A stretch of DNA of 42,056 bases from CAYJAY01 sp964368445 (lineage in GTDB: Bacteria; Bacillota; Clostridia; Oscillospirales; Ruminococcaceae), in assembly GCA_964368445.1 (NCBI GenBank), contig CAYJAY010000020.1:1-42056 (forward strand). The letters run 5' to 3'. Made by a program: the position numbers and the translations under genes. The notes below the pieces were generated by a model that was not told the DNA's origin, searched no databases, and saw nothing but the letters and a program-made list of their open reading frames with translations. Shown here piece by piece: positions 1-6,380 of the stretch; within the stretch, counting starts at the first letter, position 1; every line of letters starts with the position of its first letter.

Positions 1-60
1 GAGAATCGAAACTCCCCCTAGACCCCTGACAAAAAACGTTTCTATAAAAAAATTTGCACT

Positions 61-309
61 GAGGATTATTTATATAATATTTGTTCCAAATATTATATAA
101 ATTCGCCATGTGGCTTTGCCACGGCGTCTTCAATACTATTTTAAACCGCCTGACCAAAGGTCAGATGCGGAAATATAAATAATCCTGCGGATTATTTATA
201 TTAGATGTAGCTTTAATTTTAAGAAATACTACGTTTTTGCACCATCGGTGCAAAATGCCGAGTGAAACGAGGCAAGGAGTATTTTTAATAGCTCCGCCGT
301 AAGGCGGAG
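61..309. repeat. Cluster of six consecutive palindromes and REP-like repeats
   Basis: This gene-free stretch is packed with hairpin-forming sequence. Perfect arms lie at 69-83/87-101 (15 bp, 3-nt loop), 172-185/189-202 (14 bp, 3-nt loop), 235-243/247-255 (9 bp) and 292-298/303-309 (7 bp). Smaller hairpins are GTGGC/GCCAC near 110-121 and TGACC/GGTCA at 151-163. The block 110-162 recurs at 9109-9162, and 199-290 is related to 25111-25205. The 13-mer GGATTATTTATAT occurs at both 63-75 and 189-201. No convincing ORF is present. Bases 1-60 hold nothing I can identify. The final hairpin abuts the trxA stop and may help end that transcript, although no clean T-tract follows on the minus strand. Confidence 0.8.
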
Positions 310-310
310 A

Positions 311-619
311 TTATTTCATCATATCAAGAATAGCTTGCTTTGAACGTGCTCCGGCGGCTTGTGTTACCACCTTTCCATCTTTGACGACCATAAGTGTCGG
401 AATACTCATGACGGAATACTTCGCCGCAAGTTCCGATTGTTCGTCAACATTGACTTTGCAAACTTTGATGTCGTTTTCTTCCGCGGCTATTTGGTCGATG
501 ATTGGGGAAACCATCTTGCACGGTCCACACCATGGTGCCCAAAAGTCTACCAATACGGGTTTGTCGGATTTTAGGACTTCGCTTTCAAAGTTTTCGTTTG
601 TGATAATTAATGCACTCAT
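311..619 (-). CDS. trxA: Thioredoxin
   Basis: A 102-residue cytosolic thioredoxin that reduces protein disulfides. The active site WCGPCK is at residues 30-35, with redox cysteines C31 and C34. The cis-proline motif SIPT has Pro74. The length is typical for the family and there is no signal peptide. The start has a strong AAAGGAG site. It is the last gene of a minus-strand operon behind a TlpA-like redoxin and CcdA, 21 bp after the former. This order suggests it is the cytosolic electron donor that feeds CcdA. One extra cysteine (C54) lies outside the active site. Confidence 0.96.
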   Translation of the reverse strand: MSALIITNENFESEVLKSDKPVLVDFWAPWCGPCKMVSPIIDQIAAEENDIKVCKVNVDEQSELAAKYSVMSIPTLMVVKDGKVVTQAAGARSKQAILDMMK

Positions 620-640
620 TTTTTTGTTCTCCTTTTAAAA

Positions 641-1261
641 TTATATTATTATTTGTTGAATATTCTCGTCAATTATATCTTTTCCGATAAGACCAGAGTA
701 TATGCTGAAGATTTCGCCGTTGCCGTTGATAAACGTTGTGGTTGGAAGTGCTCTGAATTGATAAGTTAACGCAAAGTTTAAATCGCTGTCAAACACTATA
801 GGCATAGTATACCCATTTTCGTCGATAAATTCTGTTGCGGAATCAACCGTTTCACGGCTTCCGTCGGTTGAGTTAACCATCAAGAAAACTACCTCTTCGC
901 CATATTCTTGATACGCCAATTCAAAATCGGGAAACTCGGCGATGCATGGCGGACACCAACTTGCCCAATAGTTTATAACAACGGGCTTGCCCTCAAAATC
1001 GGATAGGTTTACGGGGTTGCCGTCTATATCATACACTACAAAATCGGGAGCCATAATAACGTCGGGATCCGGTTCCTCCGTTTGTTCAACCGTTTCACCC
1101 GAGGAACTTTCGGTTTGTGGAGCAAGCGCAAGCTGTGAAGATTGTGCTACTTGCGGGGTTTCTACTTGACTTGATACCATATCATAAACAAAATAGGCAG
1201 AACCAATGATCGAAACGAGAAGCGTGATGGTGACTATTAAAGTAAGCTTGTTGTTTTTCAT
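641..1261 (-). CDS. Membrane-anchored TlpA/ResA-like thiol-disulfide oxidoreductase
   Basis: A 206-residue redoxin. Residues 7-27 form an uncleaved signal anchor. A Ser/Glu/Thr-rich linker follows (about 33-68), then a thioredoxin fold from about residue 72. The redox motif WCPPC has cysteines at 103 and 106, and the cis-proline is P173 in ALPTT. CPPC is typical of extracytoplasmic reductants such as ResA and TlpA, which take electrons from CcdA and reduce substrates such as apocytochromes or secreted proteins. It lies between ccdA (18 bp upstream) and trxA, so the three genes form one reducing pathway across the membrane. The real substrate is not visible here: no cytochrome maturation genes are nearby. 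Confidence 0.9.
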   Translation of the reverse strand: MKNNKLTLIVTITLLVSIIGSAYFVYDMVSSQVETPQVAQSSQLALAPQTESSSGETVEQTEEPDPDVIMAPDFVVYDIDGNPVNLSDFEGKPVVINYWASWCPPCIAEFPDFELAYQEYGEEVVFLMVNSTDGSRETVDSATEFIDENGYTMPIVFDSDLNFALTYQFRALPTTTFINGNGEIFSIYSGLIGKDIIDENIQQIII

Positions 1262-1279
1262 CTTGATGACATTTCCTTT

Positions 1280-1948
1280 CTAAATAACCCAAGAATAGAA
1301 TATACTTATTATGTTGGTGGCAATTAATATTCCAAGGATAATAAGAACTATTCCGCTTATCATATTAATTATCTTATAGTGGCGCTTGATAAAATCGAAA
1401 GAAGTTTTAAGCTTGTCGAGCAAAAGTGCGCTTATTATAAATGGGATACCAAGGCCTAACGAATAAAGCAAAAGCATGATAATTCCTTGAACTGCGTTTC
1501 CGCTTGTTGCCGCCAAAATCAAAGCAGAACCTAAAAATGCGCCGACACACGGTGTCCAACATACTGAAAATACTAGCCCAAAAACAAACGAGGAAAGAAC
1601 ACCTCTTTTTTTGCCTTGACCGTTTGATTTATTAAATATATTAAGTACGGGAAGTTTAACTATGCCTAAAACCGAAAGACCAAACAAAATTATTAACAAT
1701 CCGCTTACAAGATACACCTGCCTTGAATATACAAGCAATAAAGAACCGAGAACTCCGGAAAATGCCCCAAGGGCTACAAAAACAACGGTGAACCCCGAAA
1801 CAAATGCAATTGAGTTTATGACGGCGGTTTTTTTGCTTTTGCTTTCGGTATCCGCCGCAAAGTATGAGATGTAGACGGGAAGCATGGGCAAAAGACAAGG
1901 GGATATAAATGTTATTATACCCTCTAAAAATGATAATAGATAGTGCAT
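1280..1948 (-). CDS. ccdA: CcdA-type transmembrane electron carrier (DsbD family)
   Basis: A 222-residue polytopic protein with about six hydrophobic segments. The paired reactive cysteines of the family are visible: C18 in SPCLLP of the first helix, and C134 in CWTPC of the fourth, with an additional C130. CcdA shuttles reducing equivalents from cytosolic thioredoxin to extracytoplasmic redoxins. The next two genes encode exactly those partners. It is the first gene of the minus-strand operon and starts 60 bp from the divergent phosphoesterase gene. An AAAGG ribosome site precedes the ATG. Confidence 0.93.
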   Translation of the reverse strand: MHYLLSFLEGIITFISPCLLPMLPVYISYFAADTESKSKKTAVINSIAFVSGFTVVFVALGAFSGVLGSLLLVYSRQVYLVSGLLIILFGLSVLGIVKLPVLNIFNKSNGQGKKRGVLSSFVFGLVFSVCWTPCVGAFLGSALILAATSGNAVQGIIMLLLYSLGLGIPFIISALLLDKLKTSFDFIKRHYKIINMISGIVLIILGILIATNIISIFYSWVI

Positions 1949-2008
1949 AAATGTGTAACCTTTATTTTCTTCTTGATTTTATTATGAATAGGATTTAATA
2001 TATATTAT

Positions 2009-2899
2009 ATGACATCTTTAAAGAAAAGAACAATCATGATTTTATTTATTATATTAATTACAACAATAATCGTTGCATTGATTTATTTCTACATCGATAC
2101 AAATAAACTTGAAACGACAGAATATCAAATCTACAGCGAGAGACTGCCAAATTCATTTGATGGATTTAGAATAATGTTTTTAAGCGATCTTCATGAAGCG
2201 GAGTTTGGAAAAAATCAAACTATTTTACTCGAGAAGGTGAAAAACAGCGAACCCGATATAATAGTGGTGGGTGGCGACATCTTTTCTGCATTACCCGAAA
2301 ATTTTGAAAAGATAGAATGTCTGTTTAAACAACTTTCAAAGCTTGCGCCGACATATTACACGCCCGGAAATCACGAGTCACATGAGGGGGCGTATTATGA
2401 GATGTTAAAAGTGATATCGGATATTGATATTAAGATATTGTTCAATCAAAGTCAAACTATATCAATCGGGGAACAAAGTATAGATATATTCGGACTTCGT
2501 GACCCGGGATTTGCGCCCGATATAAAGATAAACAAGCCACGAGATATTGCAAAAAGGGAACTAGCAAAGCTTATACCCGAGAAACCTGAAAAGTTTTCTG
2601 TTCTCGTCTCACATCGCCCCGATTATATCGAATTTTATGGGGAAAGCGGCGTAGACGTTGTCTTGACGGGGCATGCACATGGCGGACAGATTAGGTTGCC
2701 TTTTTTAGGAGCTGTTATAGCTCCCGGCCAAGGTCTCTTCCCAAAGCTTACGCAAGGGGTGCACTACAGCGACGAAACTGCTGTAGTAATAAGTCGGGGG
2801 CTTGGGGTGAGCGAGCTGTTACCACTTAGAACGTTTAACCGTCCCGAGTTGGTCTTGGTTGTGTTAAGACATGAATTAAACTATAATGAAAAAGGTTAG
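2009..2899 (+). CDS. Membrane-anchored metallophosphoesterase (YkuE/YaeI-like)
   Basis: A 296-residue calcineurin-like phosphoesterase. One N-terminal membrane helix (about 8-28) anchors a catalytic domain. Metal-binding motifs appear in order: SDLH with D60 and H62, GGD with D90, GNHE with N121 and H122, H202, and GHAHGG with H222 and H224. The C-terminal GQGLF segment is typical of the YkuE/YaeI branch, whose members act on membrane-associated phosphate substrates. The exact substrate cannot be told. The ribosome site is weak (AGGA about 16 bp before the ATG), so the start is less certain. The sugar kinase follows 53 bp later on the same strand. Confidence 0.88.
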   Translation: MTSLKKRTIMILFIILITTIIVALIYFYIDTNKLETTEYQIYSERLPNSFDGFRIMFLSDLHEAEFGKNQTILLEKVKNSEPDIIVVGGDIFSALPENFEKIECLFKQLSKLAPTYYTPGNHESHEGAYYEMLKVISDIDIKILFNQSQTISIGEQSIDIFGLRDPGFAPDIKINKPRDIAKRELAKLIPEKPEKFSVLVSHRPDYIEFYGESGVDVVLTGHAHGGQIRLPFLGAVIAPGQGLFPKLTQGVHYSDETAVVISRGLGVSELLPLRTFNRPELVLVVLRHELNYNEKG

Positions 2900-2952
2900 A
2901 AAACCGAATTTCGGATGATATAGAATAAAAATTTGAGAGGAGTTTATTTGCA

Positions 2953-3918
2953 ATGTTTGATCTAATAGCTGTGGGAGAAAGTCTAATTGACATTATAGTG
3001 TCTTCGCCAAATGAAAACAACAGTATGCTTTTAGAAGGGAACCCCGGAGGAGCGCCGGCAAACGTTATGGCGGGAGGTTCGAAACTGGGGCTTAAAACCG
3101 CCATTATCACAAAGGTAGGGGACGACTGTTTCGGAGAGCTTCTACTTAAAACATTTAAACAAGCAAACATAAACACAGACTATGTGTCGATATCGGACAA
3201 ACACCCAACAACGCTTGCGATGGTTTCGCTTGACGAAAGAGGCAACAGAAGTTTTACGTTTTATAGAGACCGAACCGCCGACGTTATGTTAACTGAACAA
3301 GAGGTTTCGACAGATGCGATTAAAAACTGTAAGATTTTTCATTTCGGTTCGGTGTCAATGACGAGCGAACCGGCGTGTGGTGCAACATTTTTTGCGGCTA
3401 AAAAAGCAAGCGAATTTGGGAAAATTGTGTCATACGACCCAAATCTTAGAGCCTTGCTTTGGGACAACCTCGACAATGCAAAACAAAAAATTAAACAAGG
3501 GTTTGAATTTTCCGATGTTGTAAAACTTTCAGACGAAGAACTTGAGTTTTTGACCGATCAAACAGATATTAAAACGGGAATGGAGCAGTTGTTATCCAAA
3601 TACAATATAAAGCTTTTAATAGTAACAAGAGGCCCCAAAGGAGCCGCGGCTTTAACTTCAAACAAAGTTTTTGCAACGAGTGAGACGTTTGACGTTAAAG
3701 TTGTCGACACCACGGGAGCCGGGGATTCGTTTTGGTCCGCCGTTTTATATACTATACTAAAAGATAACATAGACATTTCGCAAATAACTCAACAACAGCT
3801 TGATAACATGCTTAAATTCAGCAATGCCGCAGGGTCGTTCTCAACAACCACAAAGGGCGCTATTCCGTCGCTTGCTACAATCAATGATATAGAAAATTTG
3901 ATAAAAGAATTTGAATAA
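2953..3918 (+). CDS. PfkB-family carbohydrate kinase, probably fructokinase
   Basis: A 321-residue ribokinase-fold kinase. PfkB signature 1 appears as GGAPANVMAGGSKLG (residues 32-46). Signature 2 is DTTGAGDSF with the catalytic base D258. YDPNLR (161-166) and SFTFYRDRTAD (100-110) are typical of fructokinases, which phosphorylate fructose with ATP. Substrate choice within PfkB is hard to call, so 2-keto-3-deoxygluconate or another sugar remains possible. The GAGAGG ribosome site lies about 10 bp before the ATG. No sugar transporter is adjacent; the gene probably shares a transcript with the phosphoesterase. A long AT-rich inverted repeat overlaps its stop codon. Confidence 0.88.
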   Translation: MFDLIAVGESLIDIIVSSPNENNSMLLEGNPGGAPANVMAGGSKLGLKTAIITKVGDDCFGELLLKTFKQANINTDYVSISDKHPTTLAMVSLDERGNRSFTFYRDRTADVMLTEQEVSTDAIKNCKIFHFGSVSMTSEPACGATFFAAKKASEFGKIVSYDPNLRALLWDNLDNAKQKIKQGFEFSDVVKLSDEELEFLTDQTDIKTGMEQLLSKYNIKLLIVTRGPKGAAALTSNKVFATSETFDVKVVDTTGAGDSFWSAVLYTILKDNIDISQITQQQLDNMLKFSNAAGSFSTTTKGAIPSLATINDIENLIKEFE

Positions 3919-3963
3919 TATTTATCAAATTTAATAGTATAAATTTATCAGATAAATATTATT
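3914..3963. repeat. Long AT-rich inverted repeat at the kinase stop codon
   Basis: Outer arms at 3914-3926 and 3951-3963 are perfect 13-bp complements. Inner arms at 3927-3933 and 3940-3946 add 7 bp, leaving a 6-base loop and a 4-base bulge. The kinase TAA (3916-3918) lies in the left arm. It may act as an AT-rich terminator or mRNA-end stabiliser; it has no GC-rich core. Confidence 0.6.
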
Positions 3964-4070
3964 AAACTATGACTTTAATTTTAAATTTTATACTTGATTT
4001 ATTTTATCTTATTTTTCTTTGGTTTGCAATATATTTTAAAAAAGTCAGCAAATGATTATGTTGATTTGTG

Positions 4071-4113
4071 TTTTGAGCATCTCCTTTGCCTACAGTGGGG
4101 GATATGCTCAAAA
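4071..4113. other. Hairpin of unknown role upstream of the sigma gene
   Basis: Perfect 10-bp arms at 4071-4080 (TTTTGAGCAT) and 4104-4113 surround a 23-base interior in which CTCC and GGGG can extend the pairing. It lies about 135 bp before the sigma-factor promoter in an otherwise gene-free 390-base gap (3919-4308). No T-tract follows, so it is not an ordinary terminator. A possible 85-codon ORF across this stretch (3994-4251) shows no recognisable protein character and I do not call it. Confidence 0.5.
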
Positions 4114-4247
4114 CAATTGCTGCTCAACTTTATTTTGACATTCCCTAAAAAAAGACGTTACGCACAAGACGAAAATCGACAACTTACTTTATATTTCATG
4201 TATTTTCATATAAATATCTGTAAACAACTATTTTTTTTTGAAAAAAC

Positions 4248-4276
4248 TTGACAAAGTGCGTCGTTGCAAATATAAT
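4248..4276 (+). promoter_or_regulatory. Consensus promoter for the sigma-factor gene
   Basis: TTGACA (4248-4253), a 17-base spacer and TATAAT (4271-4276) form a perfect housekeeping promoter. The 5' leader to the ATG at 4309 would be about 25 bases. The gene therefore looks transcribed by the main sigma factor rather than tightly self-dependent. Confidence 0.85.
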
Positions 4277-4308
4277 AGATATATCGCACACTATAATTTA
4301 GGGATTTT

Positions 4309-4842
4309 ATGCAAGTGGTTAATAGCAATTCCAATATTTTTTCAGAAGTAGATACTAATACAATCCAGAACTTTATTCCATATATTAGGTTCAAGGCTTC
4401 AAAATACAATATTTCCGGTATCGAGACGGATGACCTCATTCAAGAAGGTTTAATTGCTTTATTACGTGCTGTATCTTCTTATTCAGAAGAACGAAACGCT
4501 TCCTTTAAAACTTATGCAACAAAGTGCATAGATAACGGTATTTTTGCTTTTTTGAAAAAATCACTGAGTAACAAAAATATACCGCTTAACGATTATGTAT
4601 CTTTGGAATTCCATGACTTTGATATAGTTTCTAACGAATATATTGAAGACGCAATGGAGACGCGGGTTGAACTCGAAAGAGTTTTTGAAAGGATGAACAG
4701 CGAGCTTTCCTTACTTGAGCGAAAGGTTCTGTCTCTTTTTGTATGTGGATATTCATATAAAGAGGTTGCCGCTATTCTGGTTGAAACAGAAAAGACGGTC
4801 GAAAATGCGATTTTACGCGCAAGAAAAAAGTTGAAAATTTAA
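4309..4842 (+). CDS. Sigma-70 family RNA polymerase sigma factor, SigH-like
   Basis: A 177-residue alternative sigma factor. Region 2 spans about residues 20-85 with DDLIQEGLIALLRAV and the SFKTYATKCI segment for core binding and -10 recognition. IPLNDYVSLE resembles the conserved stretch after region 2 of SigH. Region 4 covers about 125-177 with the helix-turn-helix YSYKEVAAILVETEKTVENA. It is shorter than classical SigH (over 200 residues), mainly in the middle, so it may be a derived stress or competence-type sigma factor. It has a strong promoter. Only 8 bp separate its stop from a tRNA-like sequence, and a zinc-ribbon gene follows, so the three may share one transcript. Confidence 0.85.
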   Translation: MQVVNSNSNIFSEVDTNTIQNFIPYIRFKASKYNISGIETDDLIQEGLIALLRAVSSYSEERNASFKTYATKCIDNGIFAFLKKSLSNKNIPLNDYVSLEFHDFDIVSNEYIEDAMETRVELERVFERMNSELSLLERKVLSLFVCGYSYKEVAAILVETEKTVENAILRARKKLKI

Positions 4843-4850
4843 ATTATATA

Positions 4851-4918
4851 TGCCCAAAGTAGCTTAACGGCAGAGCGTTGGTTTCCCAAAGGTGATGGTT
4901 CAATTCCGTCCTCGGGCA
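4851..4918 (+). tRNA. tRNA-Gly(CCC)-like sequence lacking half of the anticodon stem (probable pseudo-tRNA)
   Basis: This 68-base stretch has a D arm (GCTT/GAGC), a T arm (GATGG, loop TTCAATT, CCGTC) and an acceptor-like pairing (GCCC with GGGC). The anticodon loop TTCCCAA would read CCC (Gly). The 5' strand of the anticodon stem, TTGGT, has no 3' partner. Inserting ACCAA after the loop restores a perfect stem and a 4-base variable region, so a 5-base deletion between CCAAA repeats is likely. No CCA is encoded, unlike the other three tRNAs here, the acceptor has mismatches, and the base after the acceptor is A. It sits between two protein genes with no promoter of its own. It could be a decayed tRNA or a tRNA mimic in the mRNA. 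Confidence 0.5.
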
Positions 4919-4957
4919 AAAAAATTTTTTATCTACCCAGAACAGAGGAGAGAAAGC

Positions 4958-5230
4958 ATGTACACAGACAAAAACCTACAATGCAAAGAATGCGGAAATG
5001 AATTTGTTTTCACATCAGGAGAACAAGAGTTTTATGCAACTCGCGGTTTTGAAAATGAACCCCAACGTTGTAAGACTTGCCGTGACGCTCGCAAAAATGC
5101 AAGCCGCGCAAATCGCGAAACTTTTACAGCTACCTGTGCATCCTGCGGAGGCGAAGCAAAAGTTCCTTTCCAACCGCGCGAAGATCGTCCTGTTTATTGC
5201 AGCGACTGTTTCGCAAAAAAGGATGCATAA
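4958..5230 (+). CDS. Small double zinc-ribbon protein
   Basis: A 90-residue protein starting at the ATG at 4958, behind an AGAGGAGAG site; a longer reading frame begins inside the tRNA-like sequence and is unlikely. The N-terminal half carries CKEC and CKTC (residues 8-11 and 36-39), matching the probable zinc-ribbon domain of small bacterial proteins. The C-terminal half carries CASCGG and YCSDCF, a second four-cysteine site with the KVPFQPREDRPVYC pattern. Eight cysteines should bind two zinc ions. Function is unknown; nucleic-acid or protein binding is a guess. It is the last gene before a strong terminator, downstream of the sigma factor. Confidence 0.82.
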   Translation: MYTDKNLQCKECGNEFVFTSGEQEFYATRGFENEPQRCKTCRDARKNASRANRETFTATCASCGGEAKVPFQPREDRPVYCSDCFAKKDA

Positions 5231-5256
5231 GTAATATTAGCATTCTAACAGAAACT

Positions 5257-5282
5257 CCTCGTCGAAAGACGAGGTTTTTTTT
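5257..5282 (+). terminator. Rho-independent terminator after the zinc-ribbon gene
   Basis: CCTCGTC, a GAAA tetraloop, GACGAGG, then eight T residues. Confidence 0.92.
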
Positions 5283-5341
5283 GGCTTTTTACTAAATGTT
5301 GAGATGTGCAAAAAAGAGCCTTTAAAAACAAACAAAAAATA

Positions 5342-5386
5342 CAAAAACGGTGGAAACGAGAAAATCTCGATATCCGCCGTTTTTTA
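5342..5386. terminator. Second, probably bidirectional terminator
   Basis: A long stem pairs the AAAACGGTGG side with CCGCCGTTTT and carries an inner CGAG/CTCG hairpin. T-rich runs follow on both strands, so it can also end the minus-strand transporter transcript. Confidence 0.75.
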
Positions 5387-5464
5387 TGTGTTGTTAAATT
5401 GTTTCATTTAAACTTGTTGAAACGTCGAGCGACTTAAACCGATGGTTGTTGTCGAGTAGTTGCT

Positions 5465-6355
5465 TTAAAGCTCTTCCGCAAATCCTAAAACCGCAATTCC
5501 AAAAAGAACAATTGCAACGATGATATATTGCTTTTTAGACAACTTTTCTTTTAGGAATATCCGGCTTAATATAACCGAGAACACGCTGTAAGAAGCTATG
5601 AGTGGCGCGGTTACGACAGAATTATCCGCCATGGCATATACGTAGAAAAACTGTCCCGCTGTTTCGAGAACAGCTGCGAGGTATCTGTTTTTCTCAGCTT
5701 TAACAACAAATCTTTCTTTTCTAATAAATTTAATATAGATAAAGCCAGCAACTGCAAAAAAGAAAAAGGTAAGTTCATATGAAATTAAAGCCGCTTCGGA
5801 ACTTAATATTTGAAGTTCGTCAAGATAGATTGCGTCGGCGAACGTTCCAAGAGCGTCGATAATTGCATATAAAATCGGGAACGTTATAGCCAAAACACCG
5901 ATACGATATTTCTTATTTGCAGTGGTCGCAACCCTGTCTTTAGGTTCAAACACAGCAAGTAAAATAACACCCATAGTTATTAAAGCAATAGCGATAATCG
6001 CAAGACCGTTTAAAGTTGCCGCAAAAAATACAACAAGCAAAATCGAGACGATAGCTCCGGAGGAGTTTTGTATCGGGGAAGAGATCGAAAGTTCGATGTA
6101 TCTTAAACCGATATATCCTAAAAACATCGAAAGAATGTACATAGCTGAAACCGGGAAGTAGGTAATGATGTCGAAAAGTTTAAAATCTGTTTCGACAAAC
6201 AACAGCATGTAAAACGCTTGTATACCCATTATAACGCCTACTGCAATTACAATTCTAATTGCGCTAAAACGTTCGCTTTTATTTGAACCTTTCTTGTAAA
6301 AAAGATCTGCGCCGCCCCAAGCTAGCGAGGTGATTAATGCGAAAATAAACCACAT
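5465..6355 (-). CDS. EamA/DMT-superfamily permease
   Basis: A 296-residue integral membrane protein with about ten hydrophobic helices in two similar halves, the usual EamA (drug/metabolite transporter) design. The N-terminus, MWFIFALITSLAWGGADLFY, fits the conserved first helix, and the last helices carry the SYSVFSVILSRIFLKEKLS pattern common to the second EamA repeat. Substrate cannot be predicted. It is 25 bp downstream of the 677-residue membrane protein and probably cotranscribed with it, so the two may handle the same envelope component. Confidence 0.86.
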   Translation of the reverse strand: MWFIFALITSLAWGGADLFYKKGSNKSERFSAIRIVIAVGVIMGIQAFYMLLFVETDFKLFDIITYFPVSAMYILSMFLGYIGLRYIELSISSPIQNSSGAIVSILLVVFFAATLNGLAIIAIALITMGVILLAVFEPKDRVATTANKKYRIGVLAITFPILYAIIDALGTFADAIYLDELQILSSEAALISYELTFFFFAVAGFIYIKFIRKERFVVKAEKNRYLAAVLETAGQFFYVYAMADNSVVTAPLIASYSVFSVILSRIFLKEKLSKKQYIIVAIVLFGIAVLGFAEEL

Positions 6356-6380
6356 AGTTAAGTATTAGTCTCCTGTTATT

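Noticed and set aside
1..30. Possible end of a tRNA or tmRNA on the minus strand at the left edge
   Set aside because: It resembles a T arm (GGGAG, TTTCGAT), but the upstream 60 bases cannot fold into the rest of such an RNA.
3994..4251. 85-codon ORF before the sigma gene
   Set aside because: No ribosome site, no family-like sequence, and it crosses the 4071-4113 hairpin and the -35 of the sigma promoter.
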